Source: Saccharibacillus sacchari DSM 19268
GTDB taxonomy: Bacteria > Bacillota > Bacilli > Paenibacillales > Paenibacillaceae
Direction: 5' to 3'
Assembly: GCF_000585395.1 (NCBI RefSeq)
Contig: NZ_KK073875.1
Coordinates: 323,186-387,185 of the forward strand
DNA length: 64,000 nt
A program made the position numbers and the translations under genes. The notes beneath the pieces were generated by a model. The model searched no databases, was not told the DNA's origin, and saw only the letters and a list, made by a program, of their open reading frames with translations. Below, in pieces: positions 15,564 through 24,924 of this stretch; positions within the stretch are counted from its first letter, which is position 1; the number at the start of each line of letters is the position of its first letter.

Positions 15564-16648
15564 GCGCGTCTCCTTTCTGCGAATCTGAGCTGACGCTGAA
15601 GCACGCGGTGCAGCTTGCGTACCAGAATCAGGCCGTCGCGCAGTTCATAGAACTGCTCTTTTTTCTTCAATTCGTCGCTGAGCAGATACCCGGAACTCTC
15701 CAGCAGTCCCTCGCGCTCCGTTGCCTCAGTCAAGCCGCGCAGGCGGAGCGCCGTGCGAAAAGCTTCGTAGGTCGGCTCGAGAAGCGGTAACGAAGCGGCC
15801 TCGAACTGAATCAACCGTTCAAGCCGCTTCAATGTGGAGGATTCCTCCACATCGTGTTGAATCGCAAAAAAGCGGGCAGCATTTACAAGCGGAATATACA
15901 TTCCGTACTTGACGTCAAAATCGCCGGCATGATCGCCGAAGCGTTCGGTCACGACCTGTCCCAGTACGTTTAACGTTTTCTTGTGGCGAACGGTATTACG
16001 TAAAATGGCGGCATGCAAAGCGGCATTGCCGCGTACTCCGTCGTAAAAGTCCCTGCGCCATTTGCCGGCCAATTCGGCATCGCCGGCAATCAAACGAAGA
16101 TCGGAAGCAATAATCAGATAGCGTACGGGTTCCCAGCTAAGATCACTGCGCCATTCTTCCAGTTGCCTTGCCCATTCGGAAGAAGTCCGGCGCCACCTGG
16201 GCTCCGAACACATGACCTTTCCCTCGCATTTCTCATAACCTGCCGCCTCCAAAATATCCGTCAGCCGACGACCGAATTCTTCAAAATACGATTCTTTGTC
16301 GATATGTTCCGCGTCCGACAAAATCAATCCGTTATCCTGATCGCTCCAAAGCGTCTGCTCCTGCCTGCCCGCACTGCCGAATACGACGAAAGCATAAGAC
16401 ACGGGAGGCGGACCGAAGCCCGCCTCCCCCATCTCACGCTCGCACAATTCGACCGCGTGCTTCATGAGGCGGTCATGCATATCGTTGATTGAAGCGTTCC
16501 GGCCGAGAATATCAAGGCCGGTTCCCGCTTCCGCTAACTCTCGTTGCATCTCGACCCTTTTTGCGCGCAGCGCTTCGGGGGAACGGATCTGCGATAAATC
16601 TTCGCGGGATACGAATGAATGGTCCGTGTACGAATCAGTCGGCTTCAC
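15560..16648 (-). CDS. DUF294 putative nucleotidyltransferase
   Basis: A 362-aa protein with a GlnD-like nucleotidyltransferase motif, FVVFGSAGRQEQTLWSDQDN (about 86-105), whose GS and two-Asp pattern is the catalytic signature of the DUF294 family, followed by the family's helical C-terminal domain. In many bacteria this module is fused behind CBS domains; here the CBS part is absent and the N-terminus is a short helix. The GTG start at 16648 has AAGGGGGG. The TGA overlaps the ATG of the exonuclease gene, suggesting one functional unit. Confidence 0.83.
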   Translation of the reverse strand: MKPTDSYTDHSFVSREDLSQIRSPEALRAKRVEMQRELAEAGTGLDILGRNASINDMHDRLMKHAVELCEREMGEAGFGPPPVSYAFVVFGSAGRQEQTLWSDQDNGLILSDAEHIDKESYFEEFGRRLTDILEAAGYEKCEGKVMCSEPRWRRTSSEWARQLEEWRSDLSWEPVRYLIIASDLRLIAGDAELAGKWRRDFYDGVRGNAALHAAILRNTVRHKKTLNVLGQVVTERFGDHAGDFDVKYGMYIPLVNAARFFAIQHDVEESSTLKRLERLIQFEAASLPLLEPTYEAFRTALRLRGLTEATEREGLLESSGYLLSDELKKKEQFYELRDGLILVRKLHRVLQRQLRFAERRRA

Positions 16649-16782
16649 CGGATTCCCCCCTTTCTGATCATAAGCGCTTGTTTCCGAATTTCGGAGTTTC
16701 GAATTACCTTACATGTATCTAACATTTATTTATTTTAACTTCCAGTTTCATCTTTATGCAACCTCATGTCTGCAAGTAAATC

Positions 16783-18219
16783 TTAAGCGTTAGCCGGCGT
16801 GCGTTTGCTGCCCGAATCCGGGCTTGTCGGACCGTGGAAAGTCGTTTCGCCAGCCATTTTCATTTGCTCCGGATAACCATAGTTGCCATGCTCGCTGATA
16901 TCCAGACCCATCATTTCTTCTTCTTCGGTTACGCGGATGCCCATTGTTGCTTTGAGGATTGCGAAGATCACGAAGGTTACGGCGCCTACGAAGGCCAGTG
17001 TGCCGACAACGCCGAGTGCTTGAACGCCCAATTGGTGCAGCCCGCCGCCATAGAACAGGCCGGCTTGTCCAAGACCTTTTTCAGTAGCCAGTGCAGGTGT
17101 CGCGAAGAAACCTGTGCAGAGCGCGCCCCAGATGCCTGCTACGCCGTGTACGGAGAATGCGAAGACCGGATCATCGACGCCTGCTTTTTCAAACCATTGC
17201 GCCGTGAAGAATGTCAGTACGCCTGCCACCAGACCGATGACTACAGCTGCCCACGGTTCAACGAAGGCACAAGAGCCCGTGATCGCAACCAATGCTGCCA
17301 ATACGCCGTTCAACATGCTTGGGATGTCGGCTTTGCCGAATACCATCCAGGAGATCAACAGTGCCGCTACGCCGCCTGCTGCCGCTGCGATATTCGTCGT
17401 CAATGCTACATAAGCGAAGAAACCGTCCATGACCGTCAACGCACTACCCGGGTTGAAGCCGAACCAGCCTACCCACAGAATGATTACGCCGAGTACCGAC
17501 AACACTTGGTTGTGTCCCAGAATGCTGTTCGGCTTACCTTCTTTGCTGTATTTACCCAAGCGGGGTTTGAGCATAACGGTCGCCACAAGTGCCGCCGTAG
17601 CCCCTGTTAAGTGAACGACTGTCGAGCCTGCAAAGTCTTGCATGCCCATTTGCGCAAGCCAACCGCCGCCCCATACCCAGTGTGCAATAATCGGGTAGAT
17701 AATGATGGTGAAGAGAGCGCCGAAGACGATGTATACGCTAAGTTTGGCGCGTTCTGCAAGACCGCCGCCCGCAATCGCCAGCGATACGCCCGCAAAAGCC
17801 AGGTGGAACAGGAACATCAGCGATACCGGAACACCCAGTTCGTTAACCGAGTTGAACGATGAAGCTTGTCCGTCTCCTCCGAAGAAAAAGCCTTCAAAGC
17901 CGAAGAATCCGTTGCCGTTACCGAACCCGAAGGCGAATCCGAAAGCCCAGAACGCGATACTTGCAACGCCGAAGGAAAGGATTGTCTTGCCCGCTACGTG
18001 ACCGGCGTTTTTCATTCGTACTGAACCCGCCTCAAGTAAAGCGAATCCCGCTTGCATGAAGATAACCAGTACGGCTGCGATAAATACGAAAGCCGAGTTC
18101 ACGCCTACCGTCAATGCTTCGCCGTCTACCGCTTCCGCCGCATACGCGCTAACCGGAAAAGCCGATACCGCCGTCAGTGTCCCAAGTGCCAACCACCATT
18201 TCTTTCTCAAATTCCCCAC
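16783..18219 (-). CDS. amtB: ammonium transporter
   Basis: Amt/MEP-family channel for NH4+/NH3 uptake, 478 aa. An N-terminal signal-like segment (to about AYAAEA, 28) precedes eleven hydrophobic helices. Pore histidines are in STVVHLTGATAA and FSVHGVAGIWGA. A 50-residue cytoplasmic tail ends with GSKRTPANA. No glnK/PII gene is adjacent, which is unusual for amtB. The GTG start is supported by AAGAGGG, although the spacing is short. A perfect GlnR/TnrA box lies 11 bp upstream, so nitrogen control is likely. Confidence 0.94.
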   Translation of the reverse strand: MGNLRKKWWLALGTLTAVSAFPVSAYAAEAVDGEALTVGVNSAFVFIAAVLVIFMQAGFALLEAGSVRMKNAGHVAGKTILSFGVASIAFWAFGFAFGFGNGNGFFGFEGFFFGGDGQASSFNSVNELGVPVSLMFLFHLAFAGVSLAIAGGGLAERAKLSVYIVFGALFTIIIYPIIAHWVWGGGWLAQMGMQDFAGSTVVHLTGATAALVATVMLKPRLGKYSKEGKPNSILGHNQVLSVLGVIILWVGWFGFNPGSALTVMDGFFAYVALTTNIAAAAGGVAALLISWMVFGKADIPSMLNGVLAALVAITGSCAFVEPWAAVVIGLVAGVLTFFTAQWFEKAGVDDPVFAFSVHGVAGIWGALCTGFFATPALATEKGLGQAGLFYGGGLHQLGVQALGVVGTLAFVGAVTFVIFAILKATMGIRVTEEEEMMGLDISEHGNYGYPEQMKMAGETTFHGPTSPDSGSKRTPANA

Positions 18220-18229
18220 GCCCTCTTCA

Positions 18230-18246
18230 TGTTATTTTTTCTAACA
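18230..18246 (-). promoter_or_regulatory. GlnR/TnrA operator of amtB
   Basis: TGTTATTTTTTCTAACA matches TGTNA-N7-TNACA exactly. It sits directly upstream of the amtB start, a position that suits control of transcription by a MerR-type nitrogen regulator. Confidence 0.75.
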
Positions 18247-18484
18247 CAATGTGAAATCCTTGATGTCATTATAGACCGCGGCAAGAAAGCTGACAAGTGT
18301 ATTTTCATAAAAAAAAAGAAAATTTATTTCAAACGCTTTTTAGCGAGCAAAAATTTGACCTGCGTTAATGCGGTGATGCGTACTTTCGGTTTGAAAGTAT
18401 GACGTTTGACTGTACGCTTTGGGTTGGATATAATTGAATTTGTCAAGAGTTTCTTTTAAGAAAGGGTGAGGCAGCGATGGGGAT

Positions 18485-18907
18485 ATGAAACTGTTCAGGA
18501 TCGGAGAACTGGCCCGTGCCGCAGGAACCAGCGAACGTACCATCGACTATTACACCAAGTTGGGATTGATTCATCCGCAGGACCGCTCGATGACCAACTA
18601 TCGATTATACGGACCTGAAACCCTGCTTCGTCTGGAGCGTATTCATGAGTTGAAAGACGAAAAGTTTACATTGGAAGAAATTCGCGAACGACTCGACAAA
18701 TGGAGCGCAGCTTCGGGAGACGAACGCGTTTCGGAGAAGCTGACCTTGCTCGAAAGCCATTTGGCGCAGGTCGAGAAGGAATTGAAGGAACTGCAACCGC
18801 TGCTTCAGGATCTCGATCCGGCGCAAGCGCGCAAGACCTTTTCTCAACTGCTTCCGCAAGGCATCGCCTGCATGGAAGCCATCAAATTGCTGTTGGGGCA
18901 GCCATGA
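18485..18907 (+). CDS. MerR family transcriptional regulator
   Basis: A 140-aa protein with an N-terminal winged helix-turn-helix (FRIGELARAAGTSERTIDYY, residues 4-23, then NYRLYGPETLLRL), a coiled-coil dimerisation helix (about 75-110) and a short C-terminal helix. No cysteine pattern for metal sensing is evident. It is divergent from amtB with about 265 bp between them and lies 31 bp upstream of the YugP-type peptidase gene, so it may be cotranscribed with it. GlnR and TnrA are also MerR-family, but this protein lacks the GlnR N-terminal sequence I know, so it should not be assumed to bind the amtB box. Confidence 0.85.
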   Translation: MKLFRIGELARAAGTSERTIDYYTKLGLIHPQDRSMTNYRLYGPETLLRLERIHELKDEKFTLEEIRERLDKWSAASGDERVSEKLTLLESHLAQVEKELKELQPLLQDLDPAQARKTFSQLLPQGIACMEAIKLLLGQP

Positions 18908-18938
18908 TCGATTATTTGAATATGGAGGGAACAAGCAC

Positions 18939-19616
18939 ATGAGTTTTAACGCGTTTATGTACATTCTGATCATTCCGGCCTTCATTTTGACCATCTGGGC
19001 ACAGTTTCGGGTCAAGGGGACGTTTAAAAAATGGAGCGAAGTACCGGTGAACAGCGGTATTACCGGCTATCAAGCCGCACGCCATATGCTCGATACGCAC
19101 GGGCTGCACGACGTACAGATCGTAACGGTACCCGGAACGCTGTCCGACCACTACAATCCGGTGAATCGCACCGTTGCCTTATCCGAAGACGTCTACTACG
19201 GAAACAGCATCTCCTCCGTCTCGGTCGCGTGCCACGAGATCGGCCACGCGATTCAGCATCAACAGGCTTACCCGATGTTGGCATTGCGCCACAAGATCTT
19301 CCCGGTCGTCAATTTCGCTTCCGGCGTCGCGCCGTTTCTGATCTTGGCCGGTTTTTTCTTCAGCCATACGCTGATCGGCTTGGGTATTCTGTTCTTCGCC
19401 GTCACGGTAATCTTCCAACTTATCACGTTGCCGGTCGAGTTCAACGCCAGCAACCGGGCCAGAGAAATCATGGTCTCCGAAGGCTACATCACCAATGAAG
19501 AAGAACGCGGCGTGGGCAAAGTCCTGAACGCTGCCGCGCTGACTTACGTAGCTGCCGCATTGGTCGCTCTGCTTGAACTGATTCGTCTGATCGGAATTTT
19601 TAACAGCCGCGACTAA
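18939..19616 (+). CDS. membrane zinc metallopeptidase, YugP family
   Basis: A 225-aa integral membrane protein with the zinc motif CHEIGHAIQH (about 96-105) between an N-terminal helix (3-20) and three C-terminal helices (about 130-150, 155-175, 200-220). The family is annotated as neutral zinc metallopeptidase; its substrate is unknown to me. The ribosome binding site is GGAGGGAAC. It sits behind the MerR gene and in front of a strong terminator, forming a two-gene unit. Confidence 0.87.
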   Translation: MSFNAFMYILIIPAFILTIWAQFRVKGTFKKWSEVPVNSGITGYQAARHMLDTHGLHDVQIVTVPGTLSDHYNPVNRTVALSEDVYYGNSISSVSVACHEIGHAIQHQQAYPMLALRHKIFPVVNFASGVAPFLILAGFFFSHTLIGLGILFFAVTVIFQLITLPVEFNASNRAREIMVSEGYITNEEERGVGKVLNAAALTYVAAALVALLELIRLIGIFNSRD

Positions 19617-19668
19617 CGCCGATTCTCCGCAATCGCGCTTTCATTCGAAGGCAGTTGAATACACGCAT

Positions 19669-19711
19669 ACAAAACCGGCGCAGTCGCTCAGACTGCGCCG
19701 GTTTTGTATTT
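19669..19711 (+). terminator. terminator after the YugP-like gene
   Basis: AAAACCGGCGCAGTC / GACTGCGCCGGTTTT with a 5-nt loop (arms 19671-19685 and 19691-19705). Confidence 0.85.
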
Positions 19712-19865
19712 TCTTGGATAGAGTTGTGTACGATAGGTGTAAAAAGACGACAATCTTCGTCTGACGGACGATAAATACTGGCTAATTCTCTTGGTTTTAT
19801 GGTACTATACATCTACTTTAACATTGCAGTCGATTGCAGCTTTCGCACCCAAAAGGAGAAGGTTT

Positions 19866-21581
19866 GTGAACCTATCAGTGTGGTATGATCTCTTCTTGTT
19901 CGCCTTGTTGTCCGTCTTGCTGGTCTACATTTTCTTCGCAGTTCGGATTACGAATCTACATAAAGTCTATTTCGTTTTCCACTTCTTCATGATGTTATGG
20001 CCGCTTTGTCAATTCGCTACGCACATCGTACAGGATGTTCAATTGCAGTTCCTCTACGTTTCGTTATCCTTCGTCGCATCCCTCATGCTTGCAAGCGGCT
20101 GGCTGCTGTTCACGTTGTTCCTTGCGGGAGACGAGAAACGATTAAGCCCCAAGTCCATCGCGCTGCTGTTCGTTCCCGCAGCCGTTGCCTCGCTCGGGAC
20201 GATGATTAACCCGTTCCATCTGTTCGCCAGTCCCACGACCGACAATTACGTCGACCGTTCCTACGGTTCGCTGTTCTGGCTAACCATGACGGTCATCGCC
20301 GGATATTTCCTCACCTCGTTGGTTGTCCTCCTGCGCGCCGTACGATCTCATTCGTCTTCTCCAAGCCTTAAAAAGCAGATTCGTATCGTTTTATGGGGCG
20401 TGAGCGCATTGGTCTCCTTTGTCGCGATCGATATTCTGCTCAACGTTGTGCTTGCCAAGTTTTTGCCGATCATCCCCGGACTGACTTCGCTCGGTATTTT
20501 TATTGCCGATCTGTTTTTCATTTTCGTCATCACCCGGTACAAAGTGTTTGATCTGGTATCGATTGCGCACGAAGACATCATCAATACGATTCCGCACGGC
20601 ATTCTCGTATTGGATGAAGACGATGCCGTGGTTGAAGCGAACCGCGCGCTCCGACTTTTTATCGATGCCGAAGTCGGGGAGTTGTTCGATATCGAAACCT
20701 TTCTGTCCTCGGTCCGGGCAATAGAAGACCCTCGTCAGTTCCTGAATCATTATAAGCGAAAAGAGCGCGACTTGTTCCAGATCGAGCTGACTTCGAACCG
20801 CGGAGACGGACTTCATTTCATTTTGCAAACGTCGCCGATCTTCGATGCCTCGCGTTCGCCGATCGGCCATATCCTGACCTTCCAGGACGTTTCGCAGGAG
20901 CGGCGCCTGGTTCAAGAGTTGAACCGTCAGAATGACGTTCTGCATGAGCGCAACCGCTCGCTGGATCGGACGCGTCTCGAACTGTCGCAAGCCAACCGCA
21001 AGTTGGAGGAGATGGCGCTGACCGATAGTCTGACAGGCTGCTACAACCGCCACTACTTGACTCAACGCCTGACGCAGGAAATGACGGCAAACGTCGAGCA
21101 GCGCATTCCGTTTTCTTTTATCCTGTTCGATATCGACTTCTTCAAAATGATCAATGACCGCCACGGTCACGTGGCAGGAGACGAAGTCTTGTACCGCACG
21201 GCGCAGATCGTCAAGCAGCGTATCCGCAGCACAGACATTTTGGCACGCTACGGCGGCGAGGAATTCATTCTATACCTGCCGTGCACAGAGAGAAAAATGG
21301 CCGAGAAAATTGCCGAGCAGGTACGCGCCGCCGTCGAAAGCAACTTCGTGAAACTCGATCAGTCGGCAGAGCCGGTTAACGTCACTGTGAGCTTGGGCGT
21401 ATTATCTATCGAGGACTTCGAGCATCAATACATGCCGGATAACTTGGAAGAATATCTGACACGTTTATTTGCAGAAGTCGACAAGCCCTTGTATCAGGCA
21501 AAAAAGAACGGACGCAACCGAATTGAGTTTGCCGATATTCGCCAGATTTCGGATGACGGAACATTTGAAGCAAGAATGTGA
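19866..21581 (+). CDS. membrane diguanylate cyclase (7TM, PAS, GGDEF)
   Basis: Should make cyclic di-GMP from two GTP. The 571-aa protein has seven hydrophobic segments (residues 1-220, like the N-terminal 7TM region of membrane histidine kinases), a PAS-like domain (about 235-345), a coiled coil (about 350-395) and a GGDEF domain. The active loop is RYGGEEF, with the product-inhibition I-site RSTD five residues before it. LTDSLTGCYNRHYL starts the domain. GTG at 19866 has AAAAGGAGAAGG; the open frame extends further upstream without a site. It is flanked by terminators on both sides, so it is monocistronic. Confidence 0.9.
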   Translation: MNLSVWYDLFLFALLSVLLVYIFFAVRITNLHKVYFVFHFFMMLWPLCQFATHIVQDVQLQFLYVSLSFVASLMLASGWLLFTLFLAGDEKRLSPKSIALLFVPAAVASLGTMINPFHLFASPTTDNYVDRSYGSLFWLTMTVIAGYFLTSLVVLLRAVRSHSSSPSLKKQIRIVLWGVSALVSFVAIDILLNVVLAKFLPIIPGLTSLGIFIADLFFIFVITRYKVFDLVSIAHEDIINTIPHGILVLDEDDAVVEANRALRLFIDAEVGELFDIETFLSSVRAIEDPRQFLNHYKRKERDLFQIELTSNRGDGLHFILQTSPIFDASRSPIGHILTFQDVSQERRLVQELNRQNDVLHERNRSLDRTRLELSQANRKLEEMALTDSLTGCYNRHYLTQRLTQEMTANVEQRIPFSFILFDIDFFKMINDRHGHVAGDEVLYRTAQIVKQRIRSTDILARYGGEEFILYLPCTERKMAEKIAEQVRAAVESNFVKLDQSAEPVNVTVSLGVLSIEDFEHQYMPDNLEEYLTRLFAEVDKPLYQAKKNGRNRIEFADIRQISDDGTFEARM

Positions 21582-21630
21582 AAAAGCAACGGATAAGGCT
21601 AAGCGCACAGCCTTCATTCGTTGCTTTTTT
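21582..21630 (+). terminator. terminator of the diguanylate cyclase gene
   Basis: AAAAGCAACG / CGTTGCTTTTTT outer stem with AGGCT/AGCCT inside, directly after the stop codon. Confidence 0.85.
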
Positions 21631-21651
21631 CATTTTATGGGTTAAAGTGGC

Positions 21652-21680
21652 TTGACAGTTCCAAGTCTTAGTTTTATGGT
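21652..21680 (+). promoter_or_regulatory. promoter of the serine hydrolase gene
   Basis: TTGACA (21652-21657), 17 bp, TATGGT (21675-21680). A partly palindromic segment with GGTTGATTAAT and CTAACTAACC follows the -10 and could bind a regulator. Confidence 0.5.
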
Positions 21681-21736
21681 TGATTAATAGACTAACTAAC
21701 CGCAAATGATCGACTTTATTCCAAAGGAGATTTCCG

Positions 21737-23668
21737 ATGCCTATCTCTGCTTCACTTCCGAATCTGATGAAAACAAGACGCTGTTTATTCATTTTCCTGA
21801 CTTTACTGCTCTTGTTGACTACACTGCCCAAATCTTCATTTGCTAACTCCGATCTCCGTCATGCAACGCCTTCCGGAATTCCAGTTCAAGATTTAGAAGC
21901 TTACATTGATGAATTCGTCGAACCTTACATCGGGAAAACAACCGCAGCCGCCTCGATCGCCGTGGTTCAAGATGGACGTACGGTTTTCTCCAAAGCTTAT
22001 GGTTACGCCGATATTCCAAACCGGATTCCAGCTACTCCGGATAGTATCTTCGAATGGGGTTCGATCAGCAAATTGTTTGTATGGACGTCCGTAATGCAAC
22101 TGGCGGAATCGAATCAACTGAATCTGCAGACGGATATCCGCGAGTATCTGCCCGATCATTTTTTAAAACGATTGCGTTATGACGAACCGATCACTTTGCT
22201 CCATCTGATGAATCACACCGCCGGATTCGAGGAGTATATGTTCGATATGGCTTATACGGCTCCTGAGCAAGTATCCTCTTTGGAAGAAGGTCTTTTACGA
22301 GCAGAACCTGCACAAATCTATCCTCCCGGGCAAACGGTTGCCTATTCGAATTATGGAAATTCTCTGGCTGCCTATATCGTGGAACGGGTATCCGGGCAGT
22401 CGTATGCCGACTATGTGAACGAACATATCCTGCTCCCGTTAAAAATGAATCACACCGAAATCCGCTCCGTTTTGGATGATCGACCGGACTTGCTGCGCAG
22501 TAAAGCCAAGGGCTATTTATCCGTTGAAGACGGACAAACTGTCGAAGGTCCCTGGAACTATATGTCCATGTATCCGAACGGAGGCGCTAACGGCACGGCT
22601 GAAGATCTTGCTCGTTTTGCGATGGCTTTAATGCCGGCATCCCATGAACAATCTTCATTATTTAGCCAATCCCGTACCTTATCCGACATGCTCAGCTCTT
22701 CAAAATCCGATGATCCTTACATGCCCGGAATCGCTCACGGCTTTTGGGAATATCCGGGTGCGGCTCGCACGCTCGGACACGGAGGCAATACAATGGCGTT
22801 CTCCAGCAGCCTTCAGTTCGCGCCTGACGAACATTTTGCTGTCGTGGTTCTCACTAATCAAGCCGGAGAATCCCATCTGGTACACGGGTTGTCGCAGGCC
22901 CTGATCGGAAGCCCGGAGATTCCCGCTTCCGATCAAATGCTACCCGAATCCTCCTTGGTCACCGGAAGCTTCGTTGCAGCCAGACGTCCCGACCAAGGAT
23001 TTATGAGCGTCTATCCCTACTTGTCGCTGATGCGCGTCACCTCCGACAAAAAAAACGCTCTGACCGTTAAGCTCGCCGGATACGAAGGCGCGTACGAACA
23101 AGTTCGACCTTATTTATACCAAAGAACCGGCGGCGATTCCGAGTTAGGGGCCTGGCCTTTTATCTTTTTCCAAACGGATCAAGGATCAGTAACGCGGGTT
23201 TCGCTTTATACGAGTGATTATCTGCCTTTGTCCGCCGGCCGTTCCCTCGCTCTGCTCATTGTGCAAGGGATTGCGGCTATCGTTGCCCTGCTCTTCTTCC
23301 TGATCGCTCCGTTCTTGTTGCTGTTGGTTACATGGTTTAAGCGAAAAGGACAAACGGGCGGCCGCTTCACTCCGCTGCGGATCAAAACGCTGATCTTTAT
23401 GTTCAGCGGAACGCTTTTGGCAGCCAACAATCTCCTGCTTGCTTATCGGATGCTGAGTCAAAACGAGCGGCCGTACAGCGATGTGCTGCCGCAGGTGATC
23501 TTGAACAGCATATTTGCAGGAGCCGGCTTGATTGCTCTGATTGCGCTTCTGTTGGAAATCAAACGACGGCCGCTGTTGGGCAAGCGCTCTAAAGTTGGCG
23601 TGGGAGTTTCCATTCTGCTCTGGGTTATCTTGATCGTATTGCTGATTGTGTGGCAGTTTTATCGCTGA
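21737..23668 (+). CDS. class C beta-lactamase-type serine hydrolase with membrane tail
   Basis: A 643-aa extracytoplasmic protein. Signal peptide at residues 12-37 (CLFIFLTLLLLLTTLP...SFAN). The hydrolase domain has SISK (SxxK nucleophile motif, about 112), YSNYGNS (Tyr motif, about 202) and GHGGNT (KTG-equivalent, about 350). The last 150 residues hold four transmembrane helices, so the enzyme is tethered outside. This resembles PbpE/EstB-type esterases and D-amino-acid peptidases of Bacillota; the substrate is not inferable. AAAGGAGATTTCCG precedes the ATG. It has its own promoter and terminator. Confidence 0.87.
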   Translation: MPISASLPNLMKTRRCLFIFLTLLLLLTTLPKSSFANSDLRHATPSGIPVQDLEAYIDEFVEPYIGKTTAAASIAVVQDGRTVFSKAYGYADIPNRIPATPDSIFEWGSISKLFVWTSVMQLAESNQLNLQTDIREYLPDHFLKRLRYDEPITLLHLMNHTAGFEEYMFDMAYTAPEQVSSLEEGLLRAEPAQIYPPGQTVAYSNYGNSLAAYIVERVSGQSYADYVNEHILLPLKMNHTEIRSVLDDRPDLLRSKAKGYLSVEDGQTVEGPWNYMSMYPNGGANGTAEDLARFAMALMPASHEQSSLFSQSRTLSDMLSSSKSDDPYMPGIAHGFWEYPGAARTLGHGGNTMAFSSSLQFAPDEHFAVVVLTNQAGESHLVHGLSQALIGSPEIPASDQMLPESSLVTGSFVAARRPDQGFMSVYPYLSLMRVTSDKKNALTVKLAGYEGAYEQVRPYLYQRTGGDSELGAWPFIFFQTDQGSVTRVSLYTSDYLPLSAGRSLALLIVQGIAAIVALLFFLIAPFLLLLVTWFKRKGQTGGRFTPLRIKTLIFMFSGTLLAANNLLLAYRMLSQNERPYSDVLPQVILNSIFAGAGLIALIALLLEIKRRPLLGKRSKVGVGVSILLWVILIVLLIVWQFYR

Positions 23669-23681
23669 GATGCTGAACATT

Positions 23682-23722
23682 AAAAAAGCCGCTTCCTTTT
23701 TTTAAGAGGAGGCGGCTTTTTC
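23682..23722 (+). terminator. terminator of the serine hydrolase gene
   Basis: AAAAAAGCCGC / GCGGCTTTTT stem with T-run. Confidence 0.85.
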
Positions 23723-23751
23723 CTTTTGAAATTCCTATTCGTTGAGGAGTG

Positions 23752-23870
23752 CTGAGGGCGGCTGCGGGAGAAATTCATTCAAGACGCTGTCTCACGCAAA
23801 AAGCTTACAGCTTTCCGCGTTCAAAGGCGTCTTTCATTGAATTTCTCCCTCCGCCTATCGCTTCGCTCAG
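23752..23870. repeat. dispersed long-hairpin element, copy D (subtype II)
   Basis: Pairs from outside in: CTGAG/CTCAG (23752-23756, 23866-23870), GGCGG/CCGCC, GGGAGAAATTC/GAATTTCTCCC (23766-23776, 23839-23849), GACGC/GCGTC, then a short inner stem AAAGC/GCTTT. Asymmetric motifs ATTCAAGACGCTGTCTCAC (left) and TTCAAAGGCGTCTTTCATTG (right) match copy C at 30540-30673 read in reverse complement. It lies between convergent genes. Confidence 0.8.
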
Positions 23871-23966
23871 GCTATCAGGACTTTCTAACTTATTTGTTTA
23901 CTATAATACATAGTAGACATGTCTTTTTAACTACACTCACTTATCGGCCAACGCCGCAGCAGCGGA

Positions 23967-24046
23967 GCGCCGTAAGAATGGCTGAGAAGCGGAGCGCTCG
24001 CCTTTGCAGCGAAGTTGCGACAGCGATCGAAGCCATCTTACGGCGC
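23967..24046. repeat. 80-bp imperfect palindrome next to the rhomboid gene
   Basis: GCGCCGTAAGAATGGCT at 23967 pairs AGCCATCTTACGGCGC at 24031 with one bulge. The inner part holds GCGGAGCGCTCGC and a run of GC-rich pairs. There is no T-run on either strand, so it is not an ordinary terminator. It does not share the motifs of the dispersed hairpin family. Confidence 0.6.
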
Positions 24047-24065
24047 GCAGCGGTCTCCCGGAAGC

Positions 24066-24713
24066 TCAGCCGATCTTTTTCCCGATCGGCAGGCGTACGA
24101 GCAGTCCATACAGGAAGAAGCCTGCGATGGCGCCGCCGATGTGGGCGGAGATGTTGACGTTCGGCGTCGCGAAGCTCATGATCAAGCCCATGACGAGCAG
24201 AATATAGACCGTTTGCCGCGATCCTTTGTCCATTTTGGCTCGCTGGAACAGCGCCATGTACAAGAAAGCGCCGTAACCGCCGTAGATTGCGCCCGACGCT
24301 CCGACGGAGATGAAATATTCGCCGGCTCGATTGTAAAAGCCCATACTGATTAAGTTAGCAATGATTCCGCTAGCCAGGTAAAGAACCGCGTAACGAACAT
24401 GTCCCAACAATCGTTCAAGCGGCGGTAAGAAGACCATAATGGCAAAGCAGTTGAAGAGCAAGTGCTCAAAGCTGCCGTGCAGGAAAACCGAGGTCAGGTA
24501 ACGCCAAGGCGAATCGACGTTTTCAATACCTGGAACGCCGACAACATTGGACAAAGCTCCATATTGAAGCAGGATCGAGCCGGAAGCGTCTCGGCTGTAA
24601 GCTCCGTTCACCGCCAATACAATGAACATCACGACATTGACCAACACAAGAAGAGCCGTGACCGGATAAAACTTCAGGTACTGGTTCCATTTTTCGTACC
24701 TTACAAAAATCAT
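24066..24713 (-). CDS. rhomboid family intramembrane serine protease
   Basis: A 215-aa polytopic protein that cleaves transmembrane substrates within the membrane. The catalytic serine motif is [11 protein letters not shown] (about 143-153) and the histidine is in [12 protein letters not shown] (about 190). [13 protein letters not shown] carries the conserved His-Asn of helix 2. About six hydrophobic helices are seen. The ATG at 24713 has AGAGGAAA. A GTG at 24785 would add 24 charged residues and is less likely. The gene ends beside the palindrome at 23967-24046 and is divergent from tpx. Confidence 0.9.
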   Translation of the reverse strand: MIFVRYEKWNQYLKFYPVTALLVLVNVVMFIVLAVNGAYSRDASGSILLQYGALSNVVGVPGIENVDSPWRYLTSVFLHGSFEHLLFNCFAIMVFLPPLERLLGHVRYAVLYLASGIIANLISMGFYNRAGEYFISVGASGAIYGGYGAFLYMALFQRAKMDKGSRQTVYILLVMGLIMSFATPNVNISAHIGGAIAGFFLYGLLVRLPIGKKIG

Positions 24714-24800
24714 CATTTTCCTCTTTTCCAACAGATCATGTCCGAAAATTCCGAAGAAATCTGACTTAGACTCGTTTTCGGACACGCTCTATTCTCTTTT

Positions 24801-24872
24801 TTGCAAACAATCCGTTAAAAACATTATAATAAAAACGTACGGGAAAATCCAAAATCCCGATTATCGTACGTT
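24801..24872 (+). promoter_or_regulatory. tpx promoter and leader hairpin
   Basis: TTGCAA (24801-24806), 18 bp, TATAAT (24825-24830). Directly behind it, AACGTACGGG (24834-24843) pairs CCCG...CGTACGTT (24856-24872), so the start of the transcript or an operator forms an inverted repeat. Redox or stress control by a dimeric regulator is possible but not shown. Confidence 0.5.
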
Positions 24873-24924
24873 GATCTCAGTCATGAGCACGTACTTGCAG
24901 GAAAATCCAAGGAGGTTATTCACA

